Below, piece by piece: positions 16,228 to 24,899 of a DNA stretch of 64,000 bases. The notes below the pieces were generated by a model, which saw nothing but the letters and a program-made list of their open reading frames with translations, made no database searches and was not told where the DNA came from. Position 1 is the stretch's first letter. Every line of letters starts with the position of its first letter. The stretch lies in the NCBI RefSeq assembly GCF_000829515.1, contig NZ_JXRR01000010.1:80640-144639 (forward strand), in the 5' to 3' direction. Made by a program: the position numbers and the translations under genes. The stretch comes from Jeotgalibacillus campisalis. Its GTDB lineage: Bacteria > Bacillota > Bacilli > Bacillales > Jeotgalibacillaceae.

Positions 16228-16593
16228 GCGAATCCCCCATTAAACTGATTTTCATTCCTATTCTACTCTAAAAGCTGCGCGTTGAACAAAAATATAAAAA
16301 ATGAGCCATTTTTAAAAATGAAACGTTCCTATTTACAGCCATAACACGGCACTTGAAGTTTAACTATCAGGATTTTATATTCTCAGATAAAGGAACTCAT
16401 AAATTCCCGAATAATGCCTATCCTAAACAGGTGCTTTCCCTTAACTAAATGATGCCAGTTAACCTGTTTTTTTAAAATGTGCTGAAGATGTGCATAAAAT
16501 GTCGAAAATGGGGTAAAGGAAAAGGAACTTCTAACAGAATCAAACTTATCCTTTCCTAATCACGGAAAATCGACGGATGAACGGAGAGAACCG
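16228..16593. other. Gene-free divergent intergenic region
   Basis: About 366 AT-rich bases between the PAT-like gene (minus) and the MurE-like gene (plus). No ORF with a ribosome site, repeat or clear riboswitch was recognised; presumably it holds two promoters. Confidence 0.6.
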
Positions 16594-18114
16594 ATGAATA
16601 CACAAGATTTTTTACTAAATAAAATAGGGCTTCTCAGGCAATACGGTACATTGGTGGAATCCATTACCTCCATTGCATTCGATTCCCGTAATATTATAAA
16701 TGGTTCTGCATTCTTCTGCATAAAAGGCGAAAATGCTGACGGGCATGACTTTATTGTTGAAGCGATTGAAAACGGTGCGATTCTCATTGCAGGAACTGAC
16801 GCGGATCAGTTTGAAAGGCTTAATAAAGAGTATCCTGCCTGTACTTTCCTGCTCGTTCAGGATGTTCGATATGCGATGGCACATTTTTCTATCTACTTCT
16901 ACAACCAGGTACACCAAAGCCTTCAAACCATAGGAGTAACGGGAACAAACGGTAAAACAACCGTAGCAACCTTTGTTCGTTCCTTATTAACTCAGCTTGC
17001 CGTGCCTACAGGATCAATTGGTACAAATGGCATTTGCTCATCCAAGGGGCAAATTACCTTTAAAAAGAGCACCCCAACTACACCTGAAGCACCGGATTTA
17101 CACCATATCTTTCAGCTTTTAAGTGAAGAGCAGGATCAAGCTGCTGTTATGGAGGTTTCCTCGATTGCAATAGACCAAAAAAGAGTGGAAGGCATTCATT
17201 TTGATATCGCCATTCATACTAATTTGTCACCGGAGCATCTTGAGTATCATAAAACATTTCAGCATTATAAAGAAGCGAAAATGAAACTGTTTAAGCAGGC
17301 GAGCCGCTCTATTATCAATTATGATGATGCTGGCATGGGAAAAGATTTGATTGACGCTTCAAATGGAGAATTAATGACGTACAGCTTGGACCGTTCATCA
17401 GGAGCTGATTTAATTGCGGACAAGATCCATGTGACAGAAGAGGGGACAAGGTTTGAGCTGATTTATCAAAACCGTTCATATATCGTTCACTCAACCGTAT
17501 TTGGAGATTATAATGTAGCCAATTTATTAACGGCAATTGGTGTCGGACTATTTAATGGCTTTACTATTGAAAAGATGCTGCCGGTATTAGAAAAAATCGA
17601 AAACCCTGCAGGTCGCTTTCAGGTTATTGATCAATATGGTGAAAGAAAAATTATACTCGACTACGCTCATACGCCTGTTGCATTGGAAAAGTTAGTCGAA
17701 GAGGCAAAAAAACTCGATTACCGAAAACTGATTGTTATGATCGCCGGGATTGGCATACGGGATTTTAATAAAATGCCGCTAATGGCTCAAACGATTGAAG
17801 GCAAGGCAGATAAAATTGTTGTAACAGTTGATCATCCAGGTTTTTTTGATCCGAAAAAAATTGTAAACCAGGTTATGTCAGGATTTTCCGATCAGGAATC
17901 ACCCAATATTTATACCTCACTAACGAGGGAAGAAGGCGTCAAAACATCTTTAGAGCTGTCAGGCGATGAAGATATAATCATTTTAACAAGCGGGTGCATC
18001 AATGGGGCTCAGCTTGTTAAAGGAGAAGAAATTCCTCATTCAGACGAGGATATTATTCATGATTATTTTAGTGAATTCACCCTCATTGGTGAAGATATAG
18101 TCGGCACCCTGTAA
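16594..18114 (+). CDS. MurE-like Mur ligase (UDP-MurNAc-tripeptide synthetase paralog)
   Basis: A 506-residue cytoplasmic ligase of the Mur family, ATP-dependent amino acid addition to UDP-MurNAc-peptide. It has the N-terminal UDP-binding region with SIAFDSRNI (24-33), the P-loop GTNGKTT at 117-123, TTPEAPDL near 162, the YKEAKMKLF lysine near 228 expected to be carbamylated, NPAGRFQ near 337, and the C-terminal domain with DYAHTP near 356. At the position where diaminopimelate-adding MurE has DNPR, this protein reads DHPG (413-416), so its amino acid specificity may differ. It is not in a dcw cluster and stands alone, so it is probably a second, accessory ligase. The ribosome site is weak (ACGGAGAGAACC). 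Confidence 0.85.
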   Translation: MNTQDFLLNKIGLLRQYGTLVESITSIAFDSRNIINGSAFFCIKGENADGHDFIVEAIENGAILIAGTDADQFERLNKEYPACTFLLVQDVRYAMAHFSIYFYNQVHQSLQTIGVTGTNGKTTVATFVRSLLTQLAVPTGSIGTNGICSSKGQITFKKSTPTTPEAPDLHHIFQLLSEEQDQAAVMEVSSIAIDQKRVEGIHFDIAIHTNLSPEHLEYHKTFQHYKEAKMKLFKQASRSIINYDDAGMGKDLIDASNGELMTYSLDRSSGADLIADKIHVTEEGTRFELIYQNRSYIVHSTVFGDYNVANLLTAIGVGLFNGFTIEKMLPVLEKIENPAGRFQVIDQYGERKIILDYAHTPVALEKLVEEAKKLDYRKLIVMIAGIGIRDFNKMPLMAQTIEGKADKIVVTVDHPGFFDPKKIVNQVMSGFSDQESPNIYTSLTREEGVKTSLELSGDEDIIILTSGCINGAQLVKGEEIPHSDEDIIHDYFSEFTLIGEDIVGTL

Positions 18115-18145
18115 AAGTTTTAAACAATTGCATCAGTATATAAAG

Positions 18146-18190
18146 AAGAATGCCTTAATGAATATAAATTTTTCATTAAGGCATTCTTTC
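18146..18190. terminator. Bidirectional terminator
   Basis: AGAATGCCTTAATGAA/TTCATTAAGGCATTCTTT hairpin between the convergent MurE-like and luciferase-like genes. Confidence 0.85.
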
Positions 18191-18217
18191 GTTTGAGAAG
18201 TTTTTTGAAAATCTAAT

Positions 18218-19207
18218 TTAAAGCCCCATCACCTCTGCAATCAGACGATAGGATTGAAGCCTGTCCCCATGATTATGCGTATTCGTAATAAGTAAAAATT
18301 CATCTACTCCATATTTTTCACTAAGTGCTTCTAATTCTGCTTTTACATCAGCTGGTGTGCCGACAATAGCTCTTCTCCGGTTATAATTGATTTTTCGTTG
18401 TTCCTCAGAGGATACACTTTTGCCCTCGATGTCCTCAAGCGCAGGTATTTGTGTATCTCCTTTTTCTAACCCCAAAAGCCACATATCCTGGCTGAGCGCA
18501 ATTCTTTCCGCTTCTTCTTTCGTAGGTGCACATACCACAAACACACATGCATTCACTGCTGATTCGCTGCCCATTTTAAGATGTTGTCGATAAGCCTTAA
18601 AAGCAGCTTCCCAGTTATCGGGATTAATAAAATGACCAAATGTCAGACCCATACCTTTTTCTGCGGCTAGCTTGGCACTTGAAGGAGATAACCCAAGTAT
18701 CCAAACAGGAGGGACAGCACCCGGGCGAGGGGTTACCTTAACCATTCGATAAGGATGCTGCTTTGGAAGTTGATTATACAAAAAGCCGATCAAATCATCC
18801 ACCTGCCTGGGGAATTGGTCAAGGTTATTTTCCGATCCATCTGTCAGCGCGCTTCTCGTTCGTTCTGTTCCACCAGGAGAGCGTCCAATTCCAAGATCAA
18901 TTCGTCCGGGGAAAAATGCTTCTAAAGATTTAAACGTTTCTGCCACTTTCAGAGGGCTGTATTGAGGAAGGAGAATCCCGCCGGATCCCACCTTTATTCT
19001 TTGAGTCTGGGATGCAATCCGCGTCATCCAAATCTCGGGCGACGCGCTCAAAAGCCCGTTCGTATTATGATGTTCTGCAAACCAATAGCGGGAATAGCCC
19101 ATTTTTTCAGCTTCTATCGCAAGCTCAATGGTCTGCTCAATCGTTTGTTGGACCGTTTGCCCTTTAGGCAGCGGCACCTGATCAAGTATTCCAAGTTTCA
19201 TCGCCAA
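18218..19207 (-). CDS. LLM-class flavin-dependent oxidoreductase (luciferase-like)
   Basis: A 329-residue TIM-barrel protein of the bacterial luciferase-like monooxygenase family, which uses reduced flavin and oxygen. Family marks: GYSRYWFAEHHN near residue 37, SASPEIW, KVGSGGILLPQYSPLKVAE near 73-91, FPGRIDLGIGRSPGG near 99, and the C-terminal GTPADV and LLITNTH segments. It belongs to the MsnO8-like group whose substrate is generally unknown; it is not a light-producing enzyme. The ATG is preceded by AAGGAGT. No operon partner: downstream on this strand is a terminator, and upstream is the 19.3-kb coding relic. Confidence 0.88.
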   Translation of the reverse strand: MAMKLGILDQVPLPKGQTVQQTIEQTIELAIEAEKMGYSRYWFAEHHNTNGLLSASPEIWMTRIASQTQRIKVGSGGILLPQYSPLKVAETFKSLEAFFPGRIDLGIGRSPGGTERTRSALTDGSENNLDQFPRQVDDLIGFLYNQLPKQHPYRMVKVTPRPGAVPPVWILGLSPSSAKLAAEKGMGLTFGHFINPDNWEAAFKAYRQHLKMGSESAVNACVFVVCAPTKEEAERIALSQDMWLLGLEKGDTQIPALEDIEGKSVSSEEQRKINYNRRRAIVGTPADVKAELEALSEKYGVDEFLLITNTHNHGDRLQSYRLIAEVMGL

Positions 19208-19314
19208 AACTCCTTACTTTTAGGCACAGTGGATAAGTGTGTCAATTTGCTTTGAGACGTTTGTGTTAAGTTCAACATGCTCAATTTATAATTGTAGTAT
19301 GCCACGATATAGTA

Positions 19315-19482
19315 AAAAACGCATGCATTCCGTTCGGCTTCTCTGATTGGACTCGACGGGATTTAAAGAAAGAACTGCCTGATGGTTCGACTGTATTGGC
19401 TAATGGAAAGGCAAAAACTGAACAGATTGATTTGACTAACTTAATGGAAGGTCAAACGGTTAAGACGAGGCAACCAAATTAA
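19315..19482 (+). pseudogene. Unidentified C-terminal coding remnant
   Basis: A frame open from 19270 to the stop at 19482 reads, near its end, FGFSDWTRRDLKKELPDGS and later QIDLTNLMEGQTVKT, which looks like genuine protein sequence (charged, low-complexity free) with no start codon or ribosome site. Its last bases overlap the 3' end of xylR on the other strand. I do not recognise the family. It is probably the tail of a gene removed when this locus was rearranged. Confidence 0.35.
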
Positions 19483-20632
19483 TCTGAAGGAAATTTTCCA
19501 CAACAGATGCCGTTACACCAAGAGCGGCCGCATAAGTAGAATTTTTAGAAAAACTGATTTCAAGGTCTTTTTGATGAAACCAGTTTGAATGATCCTTGAT
19601 GTAATGTAAGATAGGAGCTTCCAGAAATTCTTTTGCTGATCCCAGACGGTTTCCAATGATGACATGATCCGGGTTGAAGGTATGAATAATCGAGTTAATT
19701 CCAACGCCAAGATACATACCAATCTCTTTAAAAAGATCGGCCGCTTCCGGGTGCCTGCCTGCAAGTGAAATCAATTCTTCAAGATCCAATTCTCTGCCGT
19801 TTTCAAGATTGCCCGCTTTAGTCAGTAAAGCTTTTTCTGAAGCGTACAGTTCCCAGCAGCCATGATTCCCGCATGTACAGTCCGGCCCATTAATATCAAT
19901 GGTCATATGACCCATCTCTCCTGAAAATCCATTGTTCCCCTTATACAGAATTCCGTTTAAAATAATCCCAACTCCAATGCCGGTGCCTGCACTGACATAC
20001 ACAAGATTTTCTGATTCTTTCCCTGATCCAAATCTCTTTTCGCCATAGGCTCCTGCGTTTGCTTCGTTTTCTATGGTTACCGGAAGAGAGAATTGATTTT
20101 CTACAATTTCTTTCAACTTAATATTTTCCCATTTTAAATTAGGCGCATGAAGAATTTCTCCGTCTTTATTAACGGCACCCGGAGCGCCAATCCCTATTCC
20201 AATAACCCCATATGTACAGGAAGGGGTGCTTTGTATAAGGCTGTTAATCAGTTCAAACAGCCTTGTTTCAATTTCTTTATATGAGAGCTGAGAAAAATAG
20301 CTCTTTTCTTCATATATAATCTTTCCGTTTAAGTCAGTTAAGATGCCCAGAAGATAGTTAACTCCTAGATCGACGCCAATGGAAAAGCCGGCCTGCCCAT
20401 TAAAGTAGAGCATGACAGGACGTCTGCCGCCGCTTGATTCTCCAGGACCAGATTCGTAAAGTAAATTTTCTTCAAGCAACTCACTTACGAGAGAAGAAAC
20501 GGTGCTTTTATTTAAGCCTGTGGTTTTCGCGATATCTGCACGGGAGATCGGTGTATTCTTCTTAATGTGTTGAAGAACCAATGATTTATTTCCCTTTTTT
20601 ACTACGTGCTGATTCCATGTATGATTCGTCAT
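19460..20632 (-). CDS. xylR: Xylose repressor XylR (ROK family)
   Basis: A 390-residue DNA-binding repressor. The N-terminal winged helix-turn-helix (about 15-75) contains ISRADIAKTTGLNKSTVSSL; the ROK sugar-binding domain follows with GVDLGVNYLLG near 95, GIGIGAPGAVN, ENEANAGAYGE, VSAGTGIGVGII and the zinc motif CTCGNHGCWE near 258-267. ROK XylR proteins repress xylose/xylan genes until xylose binds. The divergent GH52 beta-xylosidase, the xylA/xylB remnants and the palindromic operator at 20689-20709 all support this identification. AAAGGAG is present 13 bases before the ATG. The gene is intact even though xylA and xylB downstream of the operator are destroyed. Confidence 0.92.
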   Translation of the reverse strand: MTNHTWNQHVVKKGNKSLVLQHIKKNTPISRADIAKTTGLNKSTVSSLVSELLEENLLYESGPGESSGGRRPVMLYFNGQAGFSIGVDLGVNYLLGILTDLNGKIIYEEKSYFSQLSYKEIETRLFELINSLIQSTPSCTYGVIGIGIGAPGAVNKDGEILHAPNLKWENIKLKEIVENQFSLPVTIENEANAGAYGEKRFGSGKESENLVYVSAGTGIGVGIILNGILYKGNNGFSGEMGHMTIDINGPDCTCGNHGCWELYASEKALLTKAGNLENGRELDLEELISLAGRHPEAADLFKEIGMYLGVGINSIIHTFNPDHVIIGNRLGSAKEFLEAPILHYIKDHSNWFHQKDLEISFSKNSTYAAALGVTASVVENFLQINLVASS

Positions 20633-20688
20633 ATATATATCCGGTCTCCTTTGTGAAACGTATCGTAAAAATATAGTATCATATACTT

Positions 20689-20709
20689 AGTTTGTCCGAT
20701 AGACAAACT
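20689..20709. promoter_or_regulatory. XylR operator (xylO-like)
   Basis: Perfect palindrome AGTTTGTC-CGATA-GACAAACT in the divergent xylR/GH52 intergenic region, closely like the B. subtilis xyl operator half-site AGTTTGTT. A partial extra half-site ATTGTCTGATAA follows. Binding here would shut off both the GH52 unit and possibly xylR itself. Confidence 0.82.
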
Positions 20710-20801
20710 TTAAATTGTCTGATAATCTTAAAAGGTAAAGATCCATTCTATTCATAATGTAAATCGACATAGGCGGACTAAAGGGTTGAAAGGAGAAAAC
20801 A

Positions 20802-22955
20802 ATGAAAAATATGTTTTTTAATGCTCATCATTCACCAATTGGCGCTTTTTCAAGCTTTACTCTCGGATTTCCGGGTAATGGCGGGGGACTGGATCTAGAA
20901 CTTGGCCGTTCTCCAAGGAAAAATGTGTACATAGGACTGGAATCTTCTGAGCAGGAAGGCATCTATCAGGCTCTTCCTTTTTTCGGCACGAATGAAGATG
21001 AAAGTAAGCGCTACGATATTGAAAATCCTGATCCGGATCCTGATAAGCCGGACATCATTCATCCCTTTTCGAAAGATGAAGTAGAAAGAGATTTTCAACT
21101 GGGAACGGATACATGGAGTGCTGGCGACTTGTCATTCACCATTTATTCTCAGGTTCATCCTGTAGAAGATCCGGAACAAGCAGCGGTAGAGGAATTAAAA
21201 CGCACCTTGGTACCGGCTGTGCTGGCTGAATTAACGGTGGATAATACAAAAGGAAAGAAGACAAGAAGAGCGTTTTTCGGCTATGAAGGAAGTGATCCTT
21301 ACAGCTCTATGAGACGGCTTGATGATCTTCATCAGCCCATTACTGGAATAGCAGAAGGACGGCTTACGGCTATTGCATCTAAGCAGGGAAAAGCGAAATC
21401 TGCGATGCATTTCAGTATGGAAAATATTCTGACTACACCGTATGAAGAGAATTGGACATTTGGTCTTGGTCCAATGGGGACACTCATTATGGATGTTCCT
21501 GCCGGGGAAATAGCTACCTATCAATTTGCAATTTGCTTTTACAGAGGAGGAATTGCTACTGCAGGCTTGGATACCTCCTATTATTATACAAAGTATTTTT
21601 CCTCTGTAGAAGAGGTGGCTGCTTATGCTTTAGACAATTTTGATCTTATTAAACAAAGAGCTGTCAGCAGCAATGACCAGATAAGCAGCTCTTCCTTATC
21701 GAATGACCAAAAATTTATGCTGTTGCATGCGATACGAAGCTATTATGGCAATACGCAGCTCCTGTTTACTGATGGAAAGCCTTTCTGGGTAGTGAATGAA
21801 GGTGAATACCGCATGATGAACACCTTTGATCTCACAGTGGATCAGTTGTTTTTCGAAATGAAAAAGAACCCGTGGACCGTTAAAAATGAACTCGATATGT
21901 TCGTAAAGCGTTTCAGCTATGAGGATGACGTTCGTTTTCCAAATGACGAAAAGCTGTACAAAGGCGGGATTAGCTTTACGCATGATATGGGGGTAGCCAA
22001 TACCATCAGCAGACCACATCATTCGTCCTATGAGGTATATGGCATCGATGGCTGCTTCTCTCACATGACGCATGAGCAGCTGGTAAACTGGGTGCTGACA
22101 GCAGCTGTGTATGCAGAAAATACAGCAGATGAAAAATGGCTGGAAGAAAATCTGTCCATTTTCAAACGATGCTTTGAGAGCATGACCAACCGCGATCATC
22201 CGGATCCGGAAAAACGAAATGGACTGATGGGTCTGGATTCAAGCCGTGTAATGGGAGGGGCTGAAATCACGACGTATGACAGTCTTGATGTATCGCTCGG
22301 CCAGGCTCGTAACAACCTTTATCTTGGAGGGAAGATCTGGGCAGCTTATGTAGCGCTTGAGCATCTATTTAAAAGAAAAGGCGAGGAGAAACATGCGCAG
22401 GAAGCTGGCAGCCAGGCGGTAAAAACAGCTGCTACCATCGCGTCCCATATGACAGAAGAAGGTTATATTCCAGCTGTGATGGGTGAAAATAATGACTCTC
22501 AAATTATCCCGGCTATTGAAGGGTTAATTTTTCCTTACTACATGAATTTGCAGGAAGCGGTCGATCCTAATGGACGATTCAAAGAATATATTGCGGCTTT
22601 GAAAAAGCATTTGCAGACCGTTTTAAAAGAAGGCGTTTGTAAATTTGACGATGGAGGGTGGAAAATTTCATCCACCAGCAATAATTCCTGGCTCAGCAAG
22701 GTGTATCTGTGCCAATTCATCGCAAGAGAGATATTGCAGCATCACGATGAAGGCGGCGAAAAGGCAGATGTAGCTCATGTCAGCTGGCTTACCCACCCTG
22801 AGTTATCCGTATGGAGCTGGAGCGATCAAATTATCTCCGGTGAAATTATCGGAAGCAAATATTATCCTCGGGGAGTGACAAGCATTTTGTGGCTGGATGA
22901 AACATCCAATCAGAACCGCGGCGAAAAACAAACAGAAAAGTCTCAAACAACATAA
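20802..22955 (+). CDS. GH52 beta-xylosidase
   Basis: A 717-residue intracellular glycosidase (no signal peptide) that releases xylose from xylooligosaccharides with retention of configuration. It opens FNAHHSPIGAFSSFTLGF and GGLDLELGR, diagnostic of family GH52 as in the Geobacillus enzyme of about 705 residues. The nucleophile is expected at Glu335 in VVNEGEYRMMNTFD, and the acid/base Asp near 493-496 in TTYDSLDVSLGQA. GGAGAAAAC precedes the ATG. It is the first gene after the XylR operator, followed 55 bp later by the collapsed xylA-xylB, so it once led a xylose operon. With xylA and xylB broken, the released xylose has no visible route onward unless intact copies exist elsewhere. Confidence 0.93.
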   Translation: MKNMFFNAHHSPIGAFSSFTLGFPGNGGGLDLELGRSPRKNVYIGLESSEQEGIYQALPFFGTNEDESKRYDIENPDPDPDKPDIIHPFSKDEVERDFQLGTDTWSAGDLSFTIYSQVHPVEDPEQAAVEELKRTLVPAVLAELTVDNTKGKKTRRAFFGYEGSDPYSSMRRLDDLHQPITGIAEGRLTAIASKQGKAKSAMHFSMENILTTPYEENWTFGLGPMGTLIMDVPAGEIATYQFAICFYRGGIATAGLDTSYYYTKYFSSVEEVAAYALDNFDLIKQRAVSSNDQISSSSLSNDQKFMLLHAIRSYYGNTQLLFTDGKPFWVVNEGEYRMMNTFDLTVDQLFFEMKKNPWTVKNELDMFVKRFSYEDDVRFPNDEKLYKGGISFTHDMGVANTISRPHHSSYEVYGIDGCFSHMTHEQLVNWVLTAAVYAENTADEKWLEENLSIFKRCFESMTNRDHPDPEKRNGLMGLDSSRVMGGAEITTYDSLDVSLGQARNNLYLGGKIWAAYVALEHLFKRKGEEKHAQEAGSQAVKTAATIASHMTEEGYIPAVMGENNDSQIIPAIEGLIFPYYMNLQEAVDPNGRFKEYIAALKKHLQTVLKEGVCKFDDGGWKISSTSNNSWLSKVYLCQFIAREILQHHDEGGEKADVAHVSWLTHPELSVWSWSDQIISGEIIGSKYYPRGVTSILWLDETSNQNRGEKQTEKSQTT

Positions 22956-23010
22956 AAATGTAAGCAGTTACATGACGGTTAGTAATTTAAAATAATAGGA
23001 GGAATAGAAA

Positions 23011-23262
23011 ATGGCTTATTTTTCAAACGTAAAACAAATCGACTTTGAAGGTGCCCAATCAACGAATCCATTTGCTTTTAAATTTTATAATCCGGAAGAA
23101 ACGTTTCAAGGGAAAACAATGGAGGAATACCTTCGATTTGGTGTAGCTTATTGGCATACATTCACAATGGATGGAAGTGATCCATTTGGAGCTGGAACGA
23201 TGAGCCGCCAATGGGACCGCTATTCGGGAATGGACTTAGCAGTATTGGAACTTCCGGCGTAG
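23011..23262 (+). pseudogene. xylA: xylA' : N-terminal stub of xylose isomerase
   Basis: The first about 77 codons match the start of xylose isomerase ([17 protein letters not shown], [26 protein letters not shown]), normally about 440 residues and converting xylose to xylulose. A good ribosome site AGGAGGAAT precedes the ATG. Just after MDLA the sequence switches to xylulokinase in another frame, and the isomerase frame stops at 23262. The metal-binding His, Glu and Asp residues of the barrel are all missing, so no enzyme is made. Loss of about 1.1 kb of xylA is implied. Confidence 0.9.
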
Positions 23263-23963
23263 TTCTTTCCTATGAAGCTTCTTCACAGAAATCGTTTGAT
23301 GGGAAAGTCCATTATTTTAATCATGGCAAAGAAAACAGCTTCTATACAATGGGCGTAACACTTTCTGCCGGTCACAGCCTGTCATGGTTTCGTGAAATTT
23401 TTGCAGTGGACCAGAGTTTTGATGAATTGCTAGAGGAAGCAAGCGCCGTTCCTCCAGGGGCAAATGGACTGTTATTCACCCCTTATCTTGCAGGAGAACG
23501 AACGCCGCATGCAGATGCTGACATTAGAGCAAGTTTTATTGGCATGAGCACCTCTCATCTTCTGAAAGATTTTACCCGCTCTGTATTGGAAGGCATTACA
23601 TTTTCACTGAATGAATCAATTGAAATTTTCCGTGGTGAAGGCAAGCAAATCGATCGAGTTGTATCGATAGGAGGCGCTGCTAAAAGTCCGGTATGGCTTC
23701 AGATGCAGGCTGATATATTTGATGCAGAAGTGATCAGACTGTCCTCTGAACAAGGGCCCGGAATGGGAGCTGCGATGCTTGCAGCTTTTGGATGCGGCTG
23801 GTTTGATTCACTTGAAGATTGTGCAGAAGAATTTTTGAAAGAATCAACCGTTTACCAACCGGTGAAAGAGCGTGTAGAAATTTATAAAGAAGTTTTTGCT
23901 ATTTATCAAAGGGTTTATGAACAGACGAAGGACATAAACAGGGCATTAATTAATTTACGTTAA
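23227..23963 (+). pseudogene. xylB: 'xylB : C-terminal half of xylulokinase
   Basis: From [16 protein letters not shown] onward the frame encodes the C-terminal half (about 245 residues) of a FGGY-family xylulokinase, including PGANGLLFTPYLAGERTP and the ATP-site GGAAKSPVWLQMQADIF. The N-terminal half with the sugar-binding residues is absent. The reading frame is joined to xylA' through the shared stretch GGAATGGACTTAGC (23228-23241) and is shifted relative to xylA, so it would not be made as a fusion. B. subtilis XylB is about 500 residues. A hairpin terminator follows at 24017. Confidence 0.9.
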
Positions 23964-24016
23964 GTCACAGCCAATATATATAGGTCTTTTGAGACTGGAA
24001 TCGCAACCAATAACAC

Positions 24017-24062
24017 AAAGAACGTCATCATGTGCAGACGTATTCATGATGACGTTCTTTGC
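24017..24062. terminator. Terminator after xylose locus
   Basis: AAAGAACGTCATCATG/CATGATGACGTTCTTT, a 16-bp perfect stem, with T-rich ends on both strands. Confidence 0.85.
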
Positions 24063-24246
24063 GTTGTAAAGAATTATCCAGGTCTTATCCAGCAAAGCAG
24101 GCTGCAGGCAGGAGAAACCGGAATAGTGGCACCAAGCTCCTGCATCAGAAATGAGCCGTACTTTTAAATAGTTGGAAACTCATTAACTTATGTCATAATG
24201 AGAGAGTGAAAGTTACAGAATCTTCAATGAAGAAGGAGGAATATGA

Positions 24247-24879
24247 ATGGCTTTATTACTTTTTGATTTGGATGGCACACTCGTAGATTCAACGGATTAC
24301 TTAACAAGAGCAATCCATTTATCACTTGAAGACATGCGTCATATAGAGGAACCCTCAAGAGAACTTATTCAGTCTGCATTCGGCTTAACCGGAGGAGAAT
24401 TTTGGTCGAAAGTGATCCCTCAGGCTAATGCGCAGGAGATCATCATGATCCGGGAAAGAAGACGTATATTTTTAGAACAGCTTGTTAAAGGAAATGACAT
24501 TTTATTTTCAGGTGTGCGTGAGACGCTTGCAGCCCTAAAAAAAGCGGGCCATACACTGTCAACCGCTTCAAATTGCGGAACGCGTTATCTTGATATGGTG
24601 CTCGACACACAGGAAATCCGGCAATACTTTACCAGTCCGATTTGCTTAGGTTCCATTGCAGGGGAGAAAAAAGCGGATATTTTAACCGAGCATTTTAAAA
24701 CGTTTCCCAAAAAAGATGTGTATTTAATTGGGGATCGTTCTTCAGATATAGAGGCCGCCCGCGCTCATCAGATTCCTATCTATATTTGTACATACGGGTT
24801 TGGCCATGAAGAAGAATGGCGTGCCGCAGACGAGCGAATTGACGCGATTCATAAGCTTGTGCCAATGTTTGAGAACTAA
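24247..24879 (+). CDS. HAD-superfamily hydrolase (phosphoglycolate phosphatase-like)
   Basis: A 210-residue cytoplasmic phosphatase. HAD motif I is DLDGTLVDS (7-15), with Asp7 the nucleophile; motif II is the ST in LSTASNCG near 103; motif III is the Lys of GEKKAD; motif IV is IGDRSSDIEAAR near 168-179. The alpha-helical C1 cap lies between about 15 and 85, as in phosphoglycolate and phosphonoacetaldehyde-type enzymes. The natural substrate is unknown. AAGGAGGAATATGA ribosome site is strong. It ends 20 bp before the Dph6-like gene and the two are likely co-transcribed. Confidence 0.87.
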   Translation: MALLLFDLDGTLVDSTDYLTRAIHLSLEDMRHIEEPSRELIQSAFGLTGGEFWSKVIPQANAQEIIMIRERRRIFLEQLVKGNDILFSGVRETLAALKKAGHTLSTASNCGTRYLDMVLDTQEIRQYFTSPICLGSIAGEKKADILTEHFKTFPKKDVYLIGDRSSDIEAARAHQIPIYICTYGFGHEEEWRAADERIDAIHKLVPMFEN

Positions 24880-24899
24880 ATAGAAAGGAAGGCAGCAAA

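Noticed and set aside
21696..22199. 167-codon minus-strand ORF inside the GH52 gene
   Set aside because: Shadow of a strongly supported GH52 coding sequence; no ribosome site.
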